A stretch of DNA of 64,000 nt from Rhipicephalus microplus (GCF_043290135.1 NC_134702.1:197688491-197752490), one strand, 5' to 3'; positions 10,600 to 22,984 are shown, numbered from the stretch's first letter. Translations and numbers: made by a program. The notes: a model not told the origin generated them from the letters alone.

Positions 10600-12180
10600 A
10601 AGTTGTGTTGACATTTCTTTGAATTATCGTAAAGTACGCTTTTGCTTATTCTCCATTCACCCTTTCTATAGTAGCGAGAGCTGGCGTTCTGTCAATCAGT
10701 GCTACCTCTTTTCCTGTAAATCAAAGCCTCTCTGCCGTTTCGTATAAAACTCTTCTTCACCCTACCATTTACACTGTCAGCCGCATACTTTCTCATGAGT
10801 ATCCATTTTTCTTTCTCTCAACTGAAACTCTCTTTGCCCTAAGATATTGCCACTTTGCTTCCCCAAGTTTTCTTATCAACCCATTACTCTGTACGCAATT
10901 GTCAGCGCAAACCACGCCTACAGTGTTCAGTGTTCGAGAGGCTTCAGGACTGAAGCTGATAATTTTGTTAAGGTTACGCTCACTTTGTGAGCATTCAAGA
11001 TTATTCTGGAACATGCGTTACCGCTAGCGATAAAATTGGAATGTTCGATGGTAGGTGTATAAATGCTGACACGCTTCGCTGCTTGTCAGTTGATTGACAA
11101 CCGACGCCAAGTTCGCCGACATCAGTGCCGGTGTCTTGCTGTAATCCCAATTTCCTTGAAGCGGCCCCAAGTTCAGCTGAATAAACAGTTTACTTTTCGA
11201 CATACTGTCTGCTCCCCTTTGTCATTGTCACGACCCCGTGGCAATATCGCAACGTTTTTTTTTCTTCCCATAGTCTATCTTTCATGTTTGTTACTCCTTC
11301 ATATAATTTTGTTCAAACGCACTTTTAAAATAGCTACCAACGCAGCGTCTTCATACGTCTGCATGTGGCGCATTGAAGTCCTTTGTACGTGTACCTCGTT
11401 ATCGGTATACCTTAGGCGTTATATTAAAAGCAGGGTACTAAAGGCTGTGTAGGGTAAATTATATTCATTTCACCCAAGAAAAGGTAAATTTCGCCAAGAT
11501 TGGTTGGAAACATTGGCTATTTAGTAGACTATTTTCTTCCATATATCCTGTGCAAATTGGAGGCGCGAAGCTGCTCCTCACCTTTTATGCCCTTTGTCCC
11601 TTTGCCCACTCACCCTCTACAGCGGGCAAGAATCCCACTTTAGTTCAAGTATTAAAGGCCTAGATTATTTATTCACTCTTTCAAGCTATAGCTTCCTTTC
11701 GGTTTTACGATTCCTAACTCTTAAGGATCACTCCCCATCTTCGATCGAACTGCCTAATCTGCCTGTCACTAGAGTTTCAAAACATTATATCGTCTGATTA
11801 TTTCGACTTGCAAAGCAGATCGTGATAGCAACTATGAGCTCTGTTCAGTTTAGTTGCTCCTAAAGGCAGCGTTATTTGTGAAATGTTCATGTTATCAATT
11901 CAGCATATATTCTGTTATCGCTTCTCCGGTGTCAACTTTCATAACAAATTGGCAAGCAATTGATACATTTTGCCAGTTCACAAAAGCGTGAGTATTCTAC
12001 GCGTTGCAGTACGTGTAGAAGCTTCAATTCATTTTGGTGTTAAAGTTTCAAATTTATTTCTCATGAACAATTCACTCGTTGAACGTGTGAGTTGAAAGAT
12101 TCATATCACGTTTTTGTTATATGGCATGTACAGTACGTCATGATTGGTCATTCGGAATTTTACACTAGATGAGGTCTAGC
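10600..12180. other. no recognisable gene
   Basis: Several open frames of 60-130 codons, none with recognisable motifs. It lies downstream of the transporter exon on the minus strand, so it may be intergenic. Confidence 0.4.
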
Positions 12181-12182
12181 AG

Positions 12183-12193
12183 TTTTATTTATT
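12183..12193 (-). promoter_or_regulatory. polyadenylation signal of the transporter gene
   Basis: The minus strand reads AAATAAATAAAA starting a few bases after the TAG stop, giving two overlapping AATAAA hexamers. The 3' UTR would be very short. Confidence 0.5.
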
Positions 12194-12195
12194 TG

Positions 12196-12365
12196 CTATA
12201 CTTTAATGACAGCTCCAGCTGATGTGTTTTCGACAACGACATTCATATCTTTCTTGCAGCACTCCCGTGCATGCACAGCTATCCAAAGAGTAACTGCGAC
12301 TACGTTGACCATTCCGCAGATGACGAAGAGCCAGTCGTAGGTGCCTCCTTCGTCCCTGAAGTAGC
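12196..12365 (-). CDS. terminal exon of a major-facilitator (monocarboxylate-transporter-like) gene
   Basis: The minus strand reads GYFRDEGGTYDWLFVICGMV, then a hydrophobic stretch (NVVAVTLWIAV) and a charged tail (HARECCKKDMNVV...VIKV) before TAG at 12196-12198. This fits the last transmembrane helix and cytosolic tail of an SLC16-like transporter, where G-[YF]-x-R-D-x-x-G-x-Y-D precedes helix 12. Directly upstream on the minus strand is a textbook acceptor, GGGCCTTTCTTTTCAG, so the exon starts at 12365 in phase 1. An AATAAA signal overlaps the region just after the stop. Other exons must lie at higher coordinates, but I could not find them here. It is the only host-gene exon I trust in the window. 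Substrate unknown. Confidence 0.65.
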
Positions 12366-12419
12366 CTGAAAAGAAAGGCCCGTTACTAGGCATGTTAACC
12401 AAGAGGGAAGGCAGAAAGA

Positions 12420-13760
12420 GAAGGGTGAGGGCTTACGCTTTTTTAATACCATAAAGGCAGGGTGTAGAGCTGGCGCTATGTTTTGACATAGCTAGACCTG
12501 GCGGTCGTTTTCAAAAGCAATCTTATAGCCACACTGGTTATCGCTGTCAATGGTGGCTCAAGACCCATGAGGTTGCATATGAAGCACTGTTTGAAAACAT
12601 TACTCACAGAACGGCAGCAAGCAAAGCCAGTTCATCGTAAAAAGCTGGTCATAGCTTGACTTTTTTTTTCATCTGTTGTGAGCCGTGTTCTTCACAATAC
12701 TCAAGCCACCAGGAACAGGAAGATGTCTGTGATGAAACCTTGCTTCTCCTGATCGAAAACCATACACACGCCTGTAGGAATGTCCAATTTGGTAAAACAG
12801 TAAGCCCCAGGACGGTTGATAAACGGTTGCTGAAATACTTTTTCAGGACGGTCGGAAAGCGCTGTCATTCGATAGAAGAGGCTTCCCAGTACACGCGAGC
12901 CAAACATTTCAGCACAACACGCACCCTGGCATTCACATTAAATTCAGAAATTCAGCTAAAACTGCCTTCTCTTCTGTCCACAAATTACGAAAGAAGCTCG
13001 TCACAGCCATTCCATCAGCCATCGGCTGAATATAACATGGAGCGCTTGGTCGTTACAAGGACCATCATGGAAGTCCAGGACTTATCCCCACATTAAAAAA
13101 AAAAACACTGAAGGAAGCCGCATATTCAGAAAAGAAAAAAATGCTCATTATTACGAGGCTTTCGTGACATATTTTCTTTGTCTATGCCATTACTCTATGC
13201 TCAGCTTCCGGCGCTTCCGCGATGACGAGGGAAGAGAGAATGTGATCGCCATGTTCGACAAATCTGCGACTTCACTCATACTAGGAAGATTAAAAATATG
13301 TATGCGGCGGTAAAGATTTGAGGCAATAAACTCTTCTGGTGAATTCATTCTATGGCTACATTAAAAAGTGTTGCCTGGCCTCTTTAATCAATTTTGGCAA
13401 CAGCAGCTGCATTTCTGAAGACAAACGCAATAAAACCTGTTCATTCCGATGCAAACCTAAATTGAAAACCTCACACTGTACGAATTCATTCCGAGGTCAG
13501 CTGTAGCATGAACCACCTTGTTCTCGCTCCACCTCAATAAATTCGACATTTTAAACTATCGTGAAAACATGACCTTGTATGCTAACGCAACAAATCATCA
13601 ATACGGCTGCGAAACCCACACTGTACATACACCATATGCAGATTAAAACATTTATGTAAACTTGTTGGCGGAGACCTGTCTGTCTGTGTGAAGCATTTCA
13701 AGGCGCTCAATTCGTCCCTTCCACAGTTCTGCAGTTGAATACAGTGTTACGCAAACCTGA
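12420..13760. other. intron or intergenic sequence; one unexplained frame
   Basis: Presumably the intron upstream of the transporter exon. A 146-codon plus-strand frame (12656-13096) and a 68-codon minus frame (12701-12907) overlap here. Neither shows a domain I recognise. Confidence 0.35.
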
Positions 13761-13761
13761 T

Positions 13762-13946
13762 AGATTGATTATTTGATTGATTGATTGATTGATTGATTGA
13801 TATGTATGGTTTAAAGTCTCAAAGCCACCGTATGATTATGAGAGACGCCATAGTGGAGGGCTCCGGAAGTTTCGACCACATGAGGTTCTTTACCGTGCAC
13901 CCAAATCTTTTTCGCCTCATCGTCGCATTTTCGCCGCCATCGAAGT
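13762..13946 (-). mobile_element. Ruka-like SINE, 5'-truncated, minus strand
   Basis: On the minus strand the order is TTCGATGGCGGCG, a body with GATTTGGGTGCACGG, AAGAACCTC and CCCTCCACTATGGCGTCTC, then AATCA repeats (TGATTGATTGATT on the plus strand, 13762-13800). This matches the body of the SINE at 8974-9206, but the tRNA-like head is absent. Tail length is about 35 bases. Confidence 0.75.
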
Positions 13947-13949
13947 TTG

Positions 13950-15280
13950 CAAACCTATCGGTTCCGAAAGAAACCTTGCAAGAAGGAGGTTTTTTGAGTG
14001 ATGGCGCATCCGGAATAACACTGGTACCATGAACCGCTCTTTGAAAACAATGTGCAGTAAGTGCTTTCATGCAATTCCCGATTCACTAGAAAGGACAAGC
14101 TTGTGTAATTGTAAGGTTTAGTCATTTATTATGAGTTGAACATATTGACATGAGCGTTTGTCGTTTCAGTTTTTCTGTATGTGGTTTACGGCCACAAAAA
14201 CTGTCAGCTATGTTGGACGCAGACCGCGCCTTAGTGATGGAGACGCTTCACAAACGTAGTGCATCGTTCTGTTAAGGTGTTGCAGAAGACACGAACACTG
14301 AAGACTATTCGAGAGCTTCCGCGACCTCCAGTGACAAGGCTGGAAAGTTCGACGCATGATGTATAAAAGACGGCGCGTCCCGACGATGAGCACGCATGGA
14401 CGGCTGGCGCTAGGTTCACCAGTGTGTCACACGTTCCTTTCTTAGAGTAACGTAAGCTGGTTCCTCGTTCTTTCCCTATCTTGAAACAGGTTTTCGAAAT
14501 TGAAACGTGTCGTTAAATTAACATTACAAATGACCTTTTTATGTATATGCAGTATTATATAGAATAGGGAGGAAAATTACAGTTAGAAATTGAGAGCGCA
14601 CATCTAGTTTCATATGTATATCATATGCGTATTTACTATAAGTGACAGCCGGTTATACGCAAGTAAAGAAAAAAATGAATAAACGCTCATTTATGAATTT
14701 CTTAAAGACTACCGGCACTGATATTGATACGTCTCACTGCAACTTTAGTGATCGTCTATTTCAAGCCAAGAGCACTTTCTACTAGCCACGTCGCTCTTCG
14801 AAGGCGCATCAAGACACTGCGGCTCAGGTACTAAAATATATATCTTTAACAATAAACAATATCAATAAATTTATCGCACAGCAGATGGGGTCTAAATTGA
14901 CAAAATTCATGCGTTTAATAAGTAGCAATTTCTTCCTTCACAAGAAGTAAAAGATGATGTCAAATATATACATTTGTGACTAAGCTAAGTCCAGTGTTGG
15001 TAGTCAAGCAACACTTTTCTGCATTACTCGTTCTCTGTCTACATATATTTTTCTCTTTTTCTTCCTTTTTGTTGTCGCTATTTTTATCTCTTTCTTCTGA
15101 TATCTTTCATCCCTGTCCCCCTGTCTCTGTAGTTGTTTTTCCCCTGGTGACTTTTTATTTCTTCTTTTTATATTAATTGTTCCTATGTTTCCCGTTCTCT
15201 GAAGACTCGTTCTCTCTTCATCATTTACCTTCTCCACACAAAAGCTTCCCTTTGTCACCCTCTCGACATACTATACTATA
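13950..15280. other. no recognisable gene; a possible promoter/LTR-like segment at about 14208-14450
   Basis: The plus strand has GATGTATAAAAGACGGCGCG at about 14357, a good TATA box followed by CpG-rich sequence, as in arthropod LTR or Pol II promoters. No repeat partner or coding region was found. 15000-15280 is strongly pyrimidine-rich. Confidence 0.3.
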
Positions 15281-15284
15281 TTTT

Positions 15285-15296
15285 ACTATGCTATTC
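15285..15296. repeat. target-site duplication, left copy (pair 16739-16750)
   Basis: ACTATGCTATTC occurs exactly at both edges of the truncated LINE. The right copy follows the CAA tail directly. Confidence 0.85.
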
Positions 15297-16738
15297 GCAT
15301 GTACGTTCGTCCCATTTCGGAATTTGGTTGTGTACATTTCTCAGGAGTTCCAGCTTACAAGTTGCGGCCTCTAATTCTTCTGGAAAGAGAAGCTTTGCGC
15401 TTATGCCTTGGCCTTGCCAAAACAGTTGCCAACGATGTGTTGTATCTCGAATCGAGGGTCCCTCCGCTTTCTTGTAGAATTGGCCTTCTGACTGTTCAGA
15501 CATTCTTAAGAATTTATGAATCACCTTTACGACATTCAGAAAGAGCCTTTATATCCACCCCGAAATCATTTTTTGCTGCTAGATGGCCGCGATTTCACAA
15601 GCCACAAATTATATCTGTGCAAAATTTACTTGAGCCTCTAAACGTACGTATATGCGACATCATGCCAAGTCGTGATGGTCAGGGGTTTAGTATTTTCAGC
15701 CCGATTTTAAATTGGATTTATTCCCTTCGACTAACCGATTTCAAACCCGTTTTTATGGTTGAGTTTCTGGCAGTTGTGCTCGCTTTACGCAAGTTAGATA
15801 CAGCAATTACTTCAGCTGTCATAATAACAGATTCCTATTTCTCTGTGCGGCACTTTCTGTTGGTTCTGATAATCACGTAACAAAGGCGTTCCGTGCACTA
15901 GTACCTGCGCACATGAGAAAAGCACGATTAGTTTGGGTGCCTGGACATGAAGGTTTGTTTCTAAATGATATAGCCGATTCCTTAGCGAAGTCGTCAATCA
16001 GCGAGCCAATTCTACCGCTCTGTCTATCATCGGCTTATGTGACCGCTGCTCTATTCCGCAGACGTACGCTTCTGCAAGTCTTTAAAGGTTCAGCCCTAAC
16101 AAACTCTACAGAATATCGCCAATAAATATATGCCTCGCAAATAGACTTTTGCCGCACTCGTAAACAAGAAGTAGCTATCACAAGGCTGCGTTGCTGGGTA
16201 CCAAATCTAAATTTCTCTAAACACAGGTCTGCTCAGTCACCTTCACCACTGTGCGCATTCTGTGATGAACTGGAAACAATAGATCATTTCTTTTTGACCT
16301 GCAGGAGGTTTAGCACATTACGAAAAACCCCATTAGAAATACCTTTACGTGGTTTAGTATGAACTTATCTCTGCCTGTCATTTTGTCTTTTCGAGCTTCC
16401 ATTTCTGGTTTCTCTAATGCGACAGTATGCGCGGCCGTCCGGGACAATATTGATGAAACTAATAGGTTGACTAAATAACCAGTTTCATTATCCTAACATG
16501 TCCACATAAATATTTACGTATAAAATCAGAATATTGCTCTATTCTAAGAATAAATTCGTTTATGTAAATATTTGTATGCATTACATTAAGCACCACACTT
16601 TCCTAGGCTATAGGTAATCTTTCTGTTATACCTCCATCATTCCAAATCTGAACAGTAAATTTTAAAACCACTCGATTCTTGGCCAATCCCCCACAGTGGG
16701 TATGCGCCCCTAACAGTAGGAGAACAACAACAACAACA
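15297..16738 (+). mobile_element. 5'-truncated RNase H LINE (family C) with 12-bp TSD
   Basis: ACTATGCTATTC at 15285-15296 is repeated at 16739-16750, bracketing the element. It begins in the linker after the RT (EREALRLCLGLAKT). It continues into part of an RNase H domain (EFLAVVLALRKL, IITDS, VWVPGHEGLFLNDIADSLAK) and a zinc motif (CAFCDELETIDHFFLTCRRF, about 16255-16315). The 3' end has TTGGCCAATCCCCCACAGTG and a CAA tail. The first RNase H Asp block is deleted and several frames are needed, so it cannot make enzyme. It matches the larger copy at 35.5-40 kb. Confidence 0.85.
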
Positions 16739-16750
16739 ACTATGCTATTC

Positions 16751-17905
16751 TAGTGATCTCGCATGCTGAAGAAAAACGCATAGCTGATAGTTTCCTCCAC
16801 ATCAATCTTCATTTTTATGGTCTCTCATCTAAAAGATATATACGAGCAATTGGAATTCAGATAGGTGAGGCGTTGGCCCTTACCGGCGTTCTAGTGTATA
16901 ATTTAAAATGACATTTAATAATACAATCGCTCCCTCGATGAATGCGAAATCTCTAGTGCTGTATGCTCGTCGTCAGGTGCGATAGCAGCAGAATAAACGC
17001 AATAATTCCTTCTCTGAATTGGATTGCTTCAAAGTGCCTTGCCGAAATATGTAGCAAATACAATTAACAAGCTATAAAAAAACTGTATAGGCGAGCGGTT
17101 GGGACGCTTGCTTTCATGTCGCGCGAAAACGGGCCCGAAGCTCGCCTCACCAGCTATCTTCCACCGAGAATTTATGTGTCTCTCTTTCTATCACTTTCGC
17201 TCACTGTACTGGTTTTCTCGCGGATCTTGCATCAGAATTACTGCATCCCACATCAGACCAGTCAGTAGAGGGATCTCTGCAGCAAAATAATGACAGTTTT
17301 TTTTCGCGCGTAGACATTATAGTTAATCTCAATATTTTTGACTTCCCTGCACCCCGGCAAGCACTATGCAGCAAAAACTATGATGCATCATAGTAACTTG
17401 GTTGGTGAAAGTTACATTATAGCGCCCTACGTGGTTGCCCCTTCGCGCTCTTCTGCACAATGGACTGCTTGCGTGCGTCTGTTGAATGCGGTAGAATGTT
17501 CACAAAAGGGACGTCGTTCTCTCTACCGTTCTGTGATAAACGTAACGCATTACCGTTGGAGTTCCACCACTCCGAAACGGAACGGTATTGTTCCTCTGTT
17601 CTTACAAAAAGAAGCTAGTTCCTGGAACGTCTTTCCGCACAGCATGCTGTGTAGCATGCATTCGTTCCTGCGGTCTGATTTTCTGTTCCCGTTCACAGAT
17701 TCCACCAAATGAACTGTTCCGTTTCACACGCCATCATCTCTACCTTCGTCAACGCCATGATAATGTGATAATTTTTCAACACTCTTTTATTCTTAGCCTA
17801 TTTCACGGAGCACACGCATGTACAGTAGCCCAAATATTTAGCGGTCATGCATGAGTGGCAGTTTTTTATGTGTATCTTTGCCGCACGGCTGAATTAAGTT
17901 TCAAT
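16751..17905. other. no recognisable gene
   Basis: Non-coding sequence. A local patch near 17480-17720 is rich in short GGAACG/CGTTCC motifs. No family was recognised. Confidence 0.4.
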
Positions 17906-17911
17906 TCAATT

Positions 17912-18060
17912 AGGTTAGTTGGGCAGATGAAATTAGAATGTTTTTGGGTATGAAGTAGCAGCAGCAAGCACAGGACCGAGTTGACTTGCGGGACATGGAA
18001 GAGGACCTTGTCCTGCAGTGGGCGTAATCAAGCTGGTGATAGTGATTATGATGAATTAAG
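17912..18060 (+). mobile_element. 3' fragment of an RTE-clade LINE
   Basis: One frame reads WADEIRMFLGMKQQQQAQDR and then DLRDMEEDLVLQWA before TAA. This is the standard C-terminal signature of RTE-type LINEs (W.D.I....G..W...A.DR..W..L.E....QW). Decayed GATGAT-type trinucleotides follow (GTGATAGTGATTATGATGAAT), the typical tail. Only about 50 codons survive. Confidence 0.7.
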
Positions 18061-18940
18061 GACAAGTCTACACCCATAAAGCGCATGTACACGAATTATT
18101 TTTGTGACTTTATTTTGTCATAAGCCGCTGAGAGACAAAAAGTTGCCGCTGCGCACAATAGCTAAAGTTTTGGCCGTCTGTAGTCGTTTCACTTGCGTCC
18201 TTCTTGGGCTTAAAGAACTATGTATAAACTCCTGTGTCTTTTCTATAACAGAACAGAAAAATGTTAGACTACGTTCGCTTAGGTAACTATTTCCTTTAGG
18301 TTTGTAGTCTCACTGACTCTAAAATGATAGTTTCGTTTATCCCCTTCCCGATATTCGACGTGAAGTTAAGACCTTCCACTGTACGCAGTTAACCATCTTG
18401 TCAGCAACAATAGCAGGAACAAGACGCCACAGTGCAGTGCCGTGCGAAACAAAGCGAGTTGGGACACATGGTTGTAACTTCAAAAGAATAGAAAAAGGCA
18501 GTGAGTTTTATTTACTCTCATTCACAGCATCGTGGATTGCGCTACCATTATGAGGAATTTTTATGTGTATTAGATTAGTAGCGTTCGTTGAAGTTAACCT
18601 TTATGTGCAATTGTACGCCTGGTATCATAATGTCACAAAAAACAACATAGCAGGATGTTCTAGGTAACGAAAGTTGGCGGCACAATGCTCAGAAAGAACG
18701 CGGCTGTCACTGTGCTTTTTCAATAGCAAAAGGAAAAAAAATACATTGAAAAAGTCGCTGAGAATAAATTCGCTGAAGGCTAAGAACGTGTCCACAGCTT
18801 TTCACTTCAGCGACTAGTGCAAGACATTTTAGAACGGTTAACGGTTTCTTTAGACGAGCTACGTATGATGAAACGTTATGTGGTTCAGGTTCTAGTGGCT
18901 TTTCAGCTTCTAGTGGCTTTTCAGGTAGTGGTAATATATA

Positions 18941-18997
<57 letters not shown>

Positions 18998-20310
18998 TAA
19001 AGCATTGTGTGTTGAGAACTGAAAACGTCACTGCAATGTGCATTTTTCATATACGTTTGTTTTTGACGCATTACGAATTCAAGCAAGCAACACCGAAGTC
19101 AGGCCGGTAGCTGTAGTACTTGAACAGCTGCATGAATCTGTGGTAACGGCACCTAATGCCTTCTTTCAATTGCCAAGGAGAGTTGTCGCTAAAGCGCCCA
19201 AATTCTATTTTCTAGACTCCTCATTTTGTAGCATGCCGAGAGGCCGCACCTGTTACATTCACAGGGACAGAATCATAGATGGCATGCGCTTTCACTTCAA
19301 GCGGAAAGACATGCACGCGGTGACACACGTAGGTGCGGGTTGAATTGTCGCGTGAACGATGACTCCGCTTAGGCCAGCGACCGGCATACATGCAAGCGCA
19401 TTGGGTTAGAACCACTCACCTGTCCGTTTGAGCTCTTGAAGGGCAACTTTGTTGCTTGTCAGAAGTTGCACCTTGACTTCCGGAAACAGCGTCAATGTGA
19501 CGCACAATAATTCATCAACAATTATTTACGCTCCTACCAATAGACACCTGCTCCGACAGGCTTTGTTTCACTGCCAGCTTTTTACTGCTTAAGAGATGTC
19601 AACGACGTTCGCAATCCATCATATAGAGGTAGACTTTGGGCCCATGCGTAAGAGCGCTTTGGTAAACCACTGCAACTCTGCTTGTTATGAGAGGCTGCCA
19701 TATTCGGACGCGCGTCTTCTTCCTGTACACTGTAAAGAACCCCATATGAAGGCAAAAGAGCGAAATCTTCTAATCCTTTAAAGGTTGTATAGGGTCGACC
19801 TTGTGGTTTGTGGCAATGCCTATAGGAGGCGTTCGTTGTGGCCTACTACTAGGCACACTTAATCAAGAGCCATGACGTGTTTATATGTAATCTTCTGGTT
19901 CTTATTCTGATTCCGTCATTGAGTATTGATGCATGCAAAATAAATGTATTTGCTAGAATTCATTTGCTGTTGTTCCTGATAATATAAAAAAACAACATTG
20001 CCGTATAGCGTGTGGCCCGCAGTTCTGTACTTTAATCGCTAGTATACTCAGTTGCATTGTCAATGCCTTAAAGTTTTAAAACCGGCATAGCACAATGATC
20101 TCAAAAGTGGTAAAAAAATTGCTGCTTTGTCTGCACGTGTTATCAATGCCATTGTGAATCAGTGGGTTGATATTGCGTTTCACTGATAAATACTGCTTTG
20201 GCAAGACTGGGCTTCGAAGCCCTATAGGGCAAACATTCCTTCGATGGAAGCTAGAGAGACGACGACGAAGTGTACGGGTATCCAAGCGCTTCTCTCTGTG
20301 CTATTATCAA
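18061..20310. other. no recognisable gene
   Basis: Contains an AT dinucleotide array at about 18933-18995 and scattered short open frames. No coding signal or family was recognised. Confidence 0.45.
18933..18995. repeat. AT microsatellite
   Basis: About 60 bases of alternating AT with two interruptions. Confidence 0.9.
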
Positions 20311-20312
20311 GG

Positions 20313-20354
<42 letters not shown>

Positions 20355-20355
20355 T
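20313..20355. repeat. TCA/ATC trinucleotide array
   Basis: About 14 uninterrupted ATC units directly upstream of the family A gag-like ORF. At 23376-23412 a similar array lies just upstream of the second copy, where it is the tail of another LINE. Confidence 0.85.
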
Positions 20356-22062
20356 GTGCTCTCCGATTTTTTCGGTGAAACCTTCAGTTTTGTATGGTGC
20401 CTCGGCTGCGGGTCTTGCGGCCATGGACGCGGGGCCTTCCGGAGGCCCACCTGGCCAGCAGTCATCTCGGCTGACCACCGCGAGGAACAGAGGAACTTCA
20501 CTCAGTGACAGCGAGGACACAGGGCTGTACTCAGCCGCCTCGGAAGACGACTCATGCGACGATGATTTCATTCCTGCCCGGAGCAAGGGGTCGAAGAGGA
20601 AGATCGTCAACGCAGCCTCGCCCATCTCTTCGAGTACAGCGACTATGAAGTCAAGGCATGAATGGTGGGCACACGTCATCATCTTTGTGCCAGAAGAGTC
20701 CTTACAAAACCAGCGACTACTGAACAGGCAAGCACAGCACTCTCCGCTTTTTTGAACGTGTGGTACCTAATGAAATCAAGGAAATCAGAGTAAATACACG
20801 AAAAAATATACTCCCCATTAACGTATTCTACGTGAATGCACTTGGACCACTCAACCAAGTGACTGAGCTAGGCGGCATCGAATTGCGGCCCTTTACACCG
20901 ACTAACAACTCATTCATAGCTGGTGTGATTTCCGATATTGCGATTTCCGACGCTGACTTGCCTACCCTCATCCAACCGGCAAATGAGGGCACTGTCAACA
21001 CTCAGGTACACCACCTTGGGAAGTCACGCTGTGTGAAACTGGTCTTCAAAGGCGATTGCACACCATCCCATGTCAAAGTCGGACATTTTAGACATCATGT
21101 TCAGCCTTTTGAGCAAAAACCCCTTCAATGCCAGCAGCGCTTTAAACTAGATCACGTCAAGGGCGTATGCCCGAACTCGCTACGGTGCTCCTGGTGCGCA
21201 GAGCCCCATTCGGTAGATGCGTGTCAGCCCACATTTCTTAAATGCGGTAACTGTAATGACTCACAAACTGCCTCTTCGAAAGACTGCTCTTGAATTAGGA
21301 AGAAGCGTTTGGGGCTTAAGCAAACGGTCACAGACAATTCGACCCACAGGGATGCTGCCGAAACAGTCCAGCATCGGCAGCGGCATCGGTGCCATCGTTC
21401 GACCTCAAAGACTGCGCAAGCTCGAAACGACAGTGCGACCTCTACTACTGCACCATTAAATAAAGCCGCAACAGGACTGACAAATTCAAGGAAGACTTCG
21501 AAGAGGAATGACTTATTCTTCTCTACAGACGAGTTACCTATTCTTCATACTCATCCGTTAACCATAGAACGTCAGCAGACCACGCCCACTCAGGGGTCTT
21601 CACCAGCCGCTGATGACACACATAAGAAAGATGGCAAAGTCATAAGCATTCTTCGTTCTCTCATGGAAGCCATCCGGGAGATCTTGCTGGACATTTGGAC
21701 AACGTCTGCTCTTAGCGCTTTCAAAGTACTGGACGCCTTAAACCCAGTACTTGAATCGCTCGAGTAGAATTATGGCTAACGATCACCATCATTTCTAAGA
21801 AGTCAAGGAAGCATCTATAATTGAGTGCAACTCTAATGGATTAAAACCACGTATTTTCGGACTTTCGCCAATTAGTGTGCGTTATTATGTTTCAAGTCAT
21901 GAGCATTTGTGAACACCACGCGTGTGCGAGCTCTCCTTTCTCTCATTTTTCCCATCTTTCAAACTCCCTCTTCCCTATCCCCAGTGTAGGGTAGCGTAGC
22001 AGTCGCTCCAGACTGGTTAACATCTCTGCCTTTCCTTTGCCTTTTGTTCCTCCCCCCCCAAT
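20356..22062 (+). mobile_element. internally deleted copy of the I-like LINE (family A)
   Basis: It holds a degraded ORF1, the first 30 or so codons of ORF2 (VKEASIIECNSNGLKPRIF, 21800-21860), and then jumps to the element's pyrimidine-rich 3' UTR (CCCAGTGTAGGGTAGC at about 21979, like CCCAGTACAGGGTAGCCAGC at 28678). About 3.5 kb of ORF2 (endonuclease, RT, RNase H) is missing compared with the 23475-28751 copy. It ends in CCTCCCCCCCCAATG. No TSD was identified. Confidence 0.8.
20423..21767 (+). pseudogene. ORF1 (gag-like zinc-knuckle protein) of the deleted LINE copy
   Basis: Starts with MDAGPSGG after GCGGCC. An acidic/Ser-rich N-terminus includes SDSEDTGLYSAASEDD. The frame shifts at about 20755. 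The second frame (20760-21293) has LVFKGDCTPSHVKVGHFRHH and a three-knuckle region in which the first is damaged (CQQRFKLDHVKGVC); the second (CSWCAEPHSVDAC) and third (CGNCNDSQTASSKDC) are recognisable. A TGA at 21291-21293 breaks the frame. The C-terminus (SAFKVLDALNPVLESLE) matches the other copy. The protein would coat LINE RNA; this version is broken. Confidence 0.75.
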
Positions 22063-22980
22063 GAAATCCCACGAGAGATGTTTGGATATCGATAGGGTGG
22101 TCATAAAACCGCGCGTGCTTTGCTTCCCTGTACTCTCGACTGGAATAGGTTGGAAAGCACGCGCTGACAAAGAGGGACCCAGGTGAAAACAACACCAAGG
22201 ATATAAAAACACTGTGATGGAGTTCTAATCACGGTAGTGCAGAAAACCCGGTTCATCGCAACAGTGCAGCAGTGTGTTTACAAAGAGTGTGTAACGATTG
22301 CGAGTACTTCGTACTCAACCAAGGGAGAGCAGTCAGCCGTCCAAAGTGATTGCTGTCATTATAGACACTTTATGACTTCTGGTTTCGTCTACTGATGTGC
22401 CTGAATAGCATAGGTGGGCAAGAAGAGCGTTAGAAAATAGCCCGCTGATTTTTAACACTTTTCTTTTATGATCTGGCATAATAAATAAAATAAATGTTCT
22501 TTTTAGCTACCTGAAAAATAAAAGATTGCCTTGAACAATACGCACGTTTTTTTTATCTGAAAAACCTATAAGAGACTTTCCATAGCCTTAAAAAACGTGA
22601 AAATATCGTTTCAGTTTCGAGGTTACGAGCTGTAAATGAGATGACCGGAAGTTTTTTTGTTTTTTTGGGGGGGGGACAACGCCAGCGATCTTGAAACCGT
22701 CTACATGCACATCTTACTACATCCTAAACCTTGTAGATCGCCTACAAATCTTCGATCAGAAGTGACTTTTTACGTTGTGAACGCGTTGTAAACTGTGTCT
22801 GTCTATCATATTCTAACCAATTGCAAACGACATGTGTAACTGCGTTTTTTTAGAATGTAATTCCTCTGGTGAGTCCTTGGATCACGATGAAGACTTACAA
22901 CAAAGTGGAAACATGGACAAGAAAACCGATGAAGACAACAAACAGCTTAAACCATACGATGCAGAATTCCGCATTTGAAT
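22063..22980. other. no recognisable gene
   Basis: Low-coding sequence including a T/G homopolymer run near 22653-22676. No recognised family. Confidence 0.4.
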
Positions 22981-22984
22981 TATT

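Noticed and set aside
12656..13096. 146-codon frame as another transporter exon
   Set aside because: Wrong strand for the minus-strand gene, and neither strand shows transmembrane or MFS motifs.
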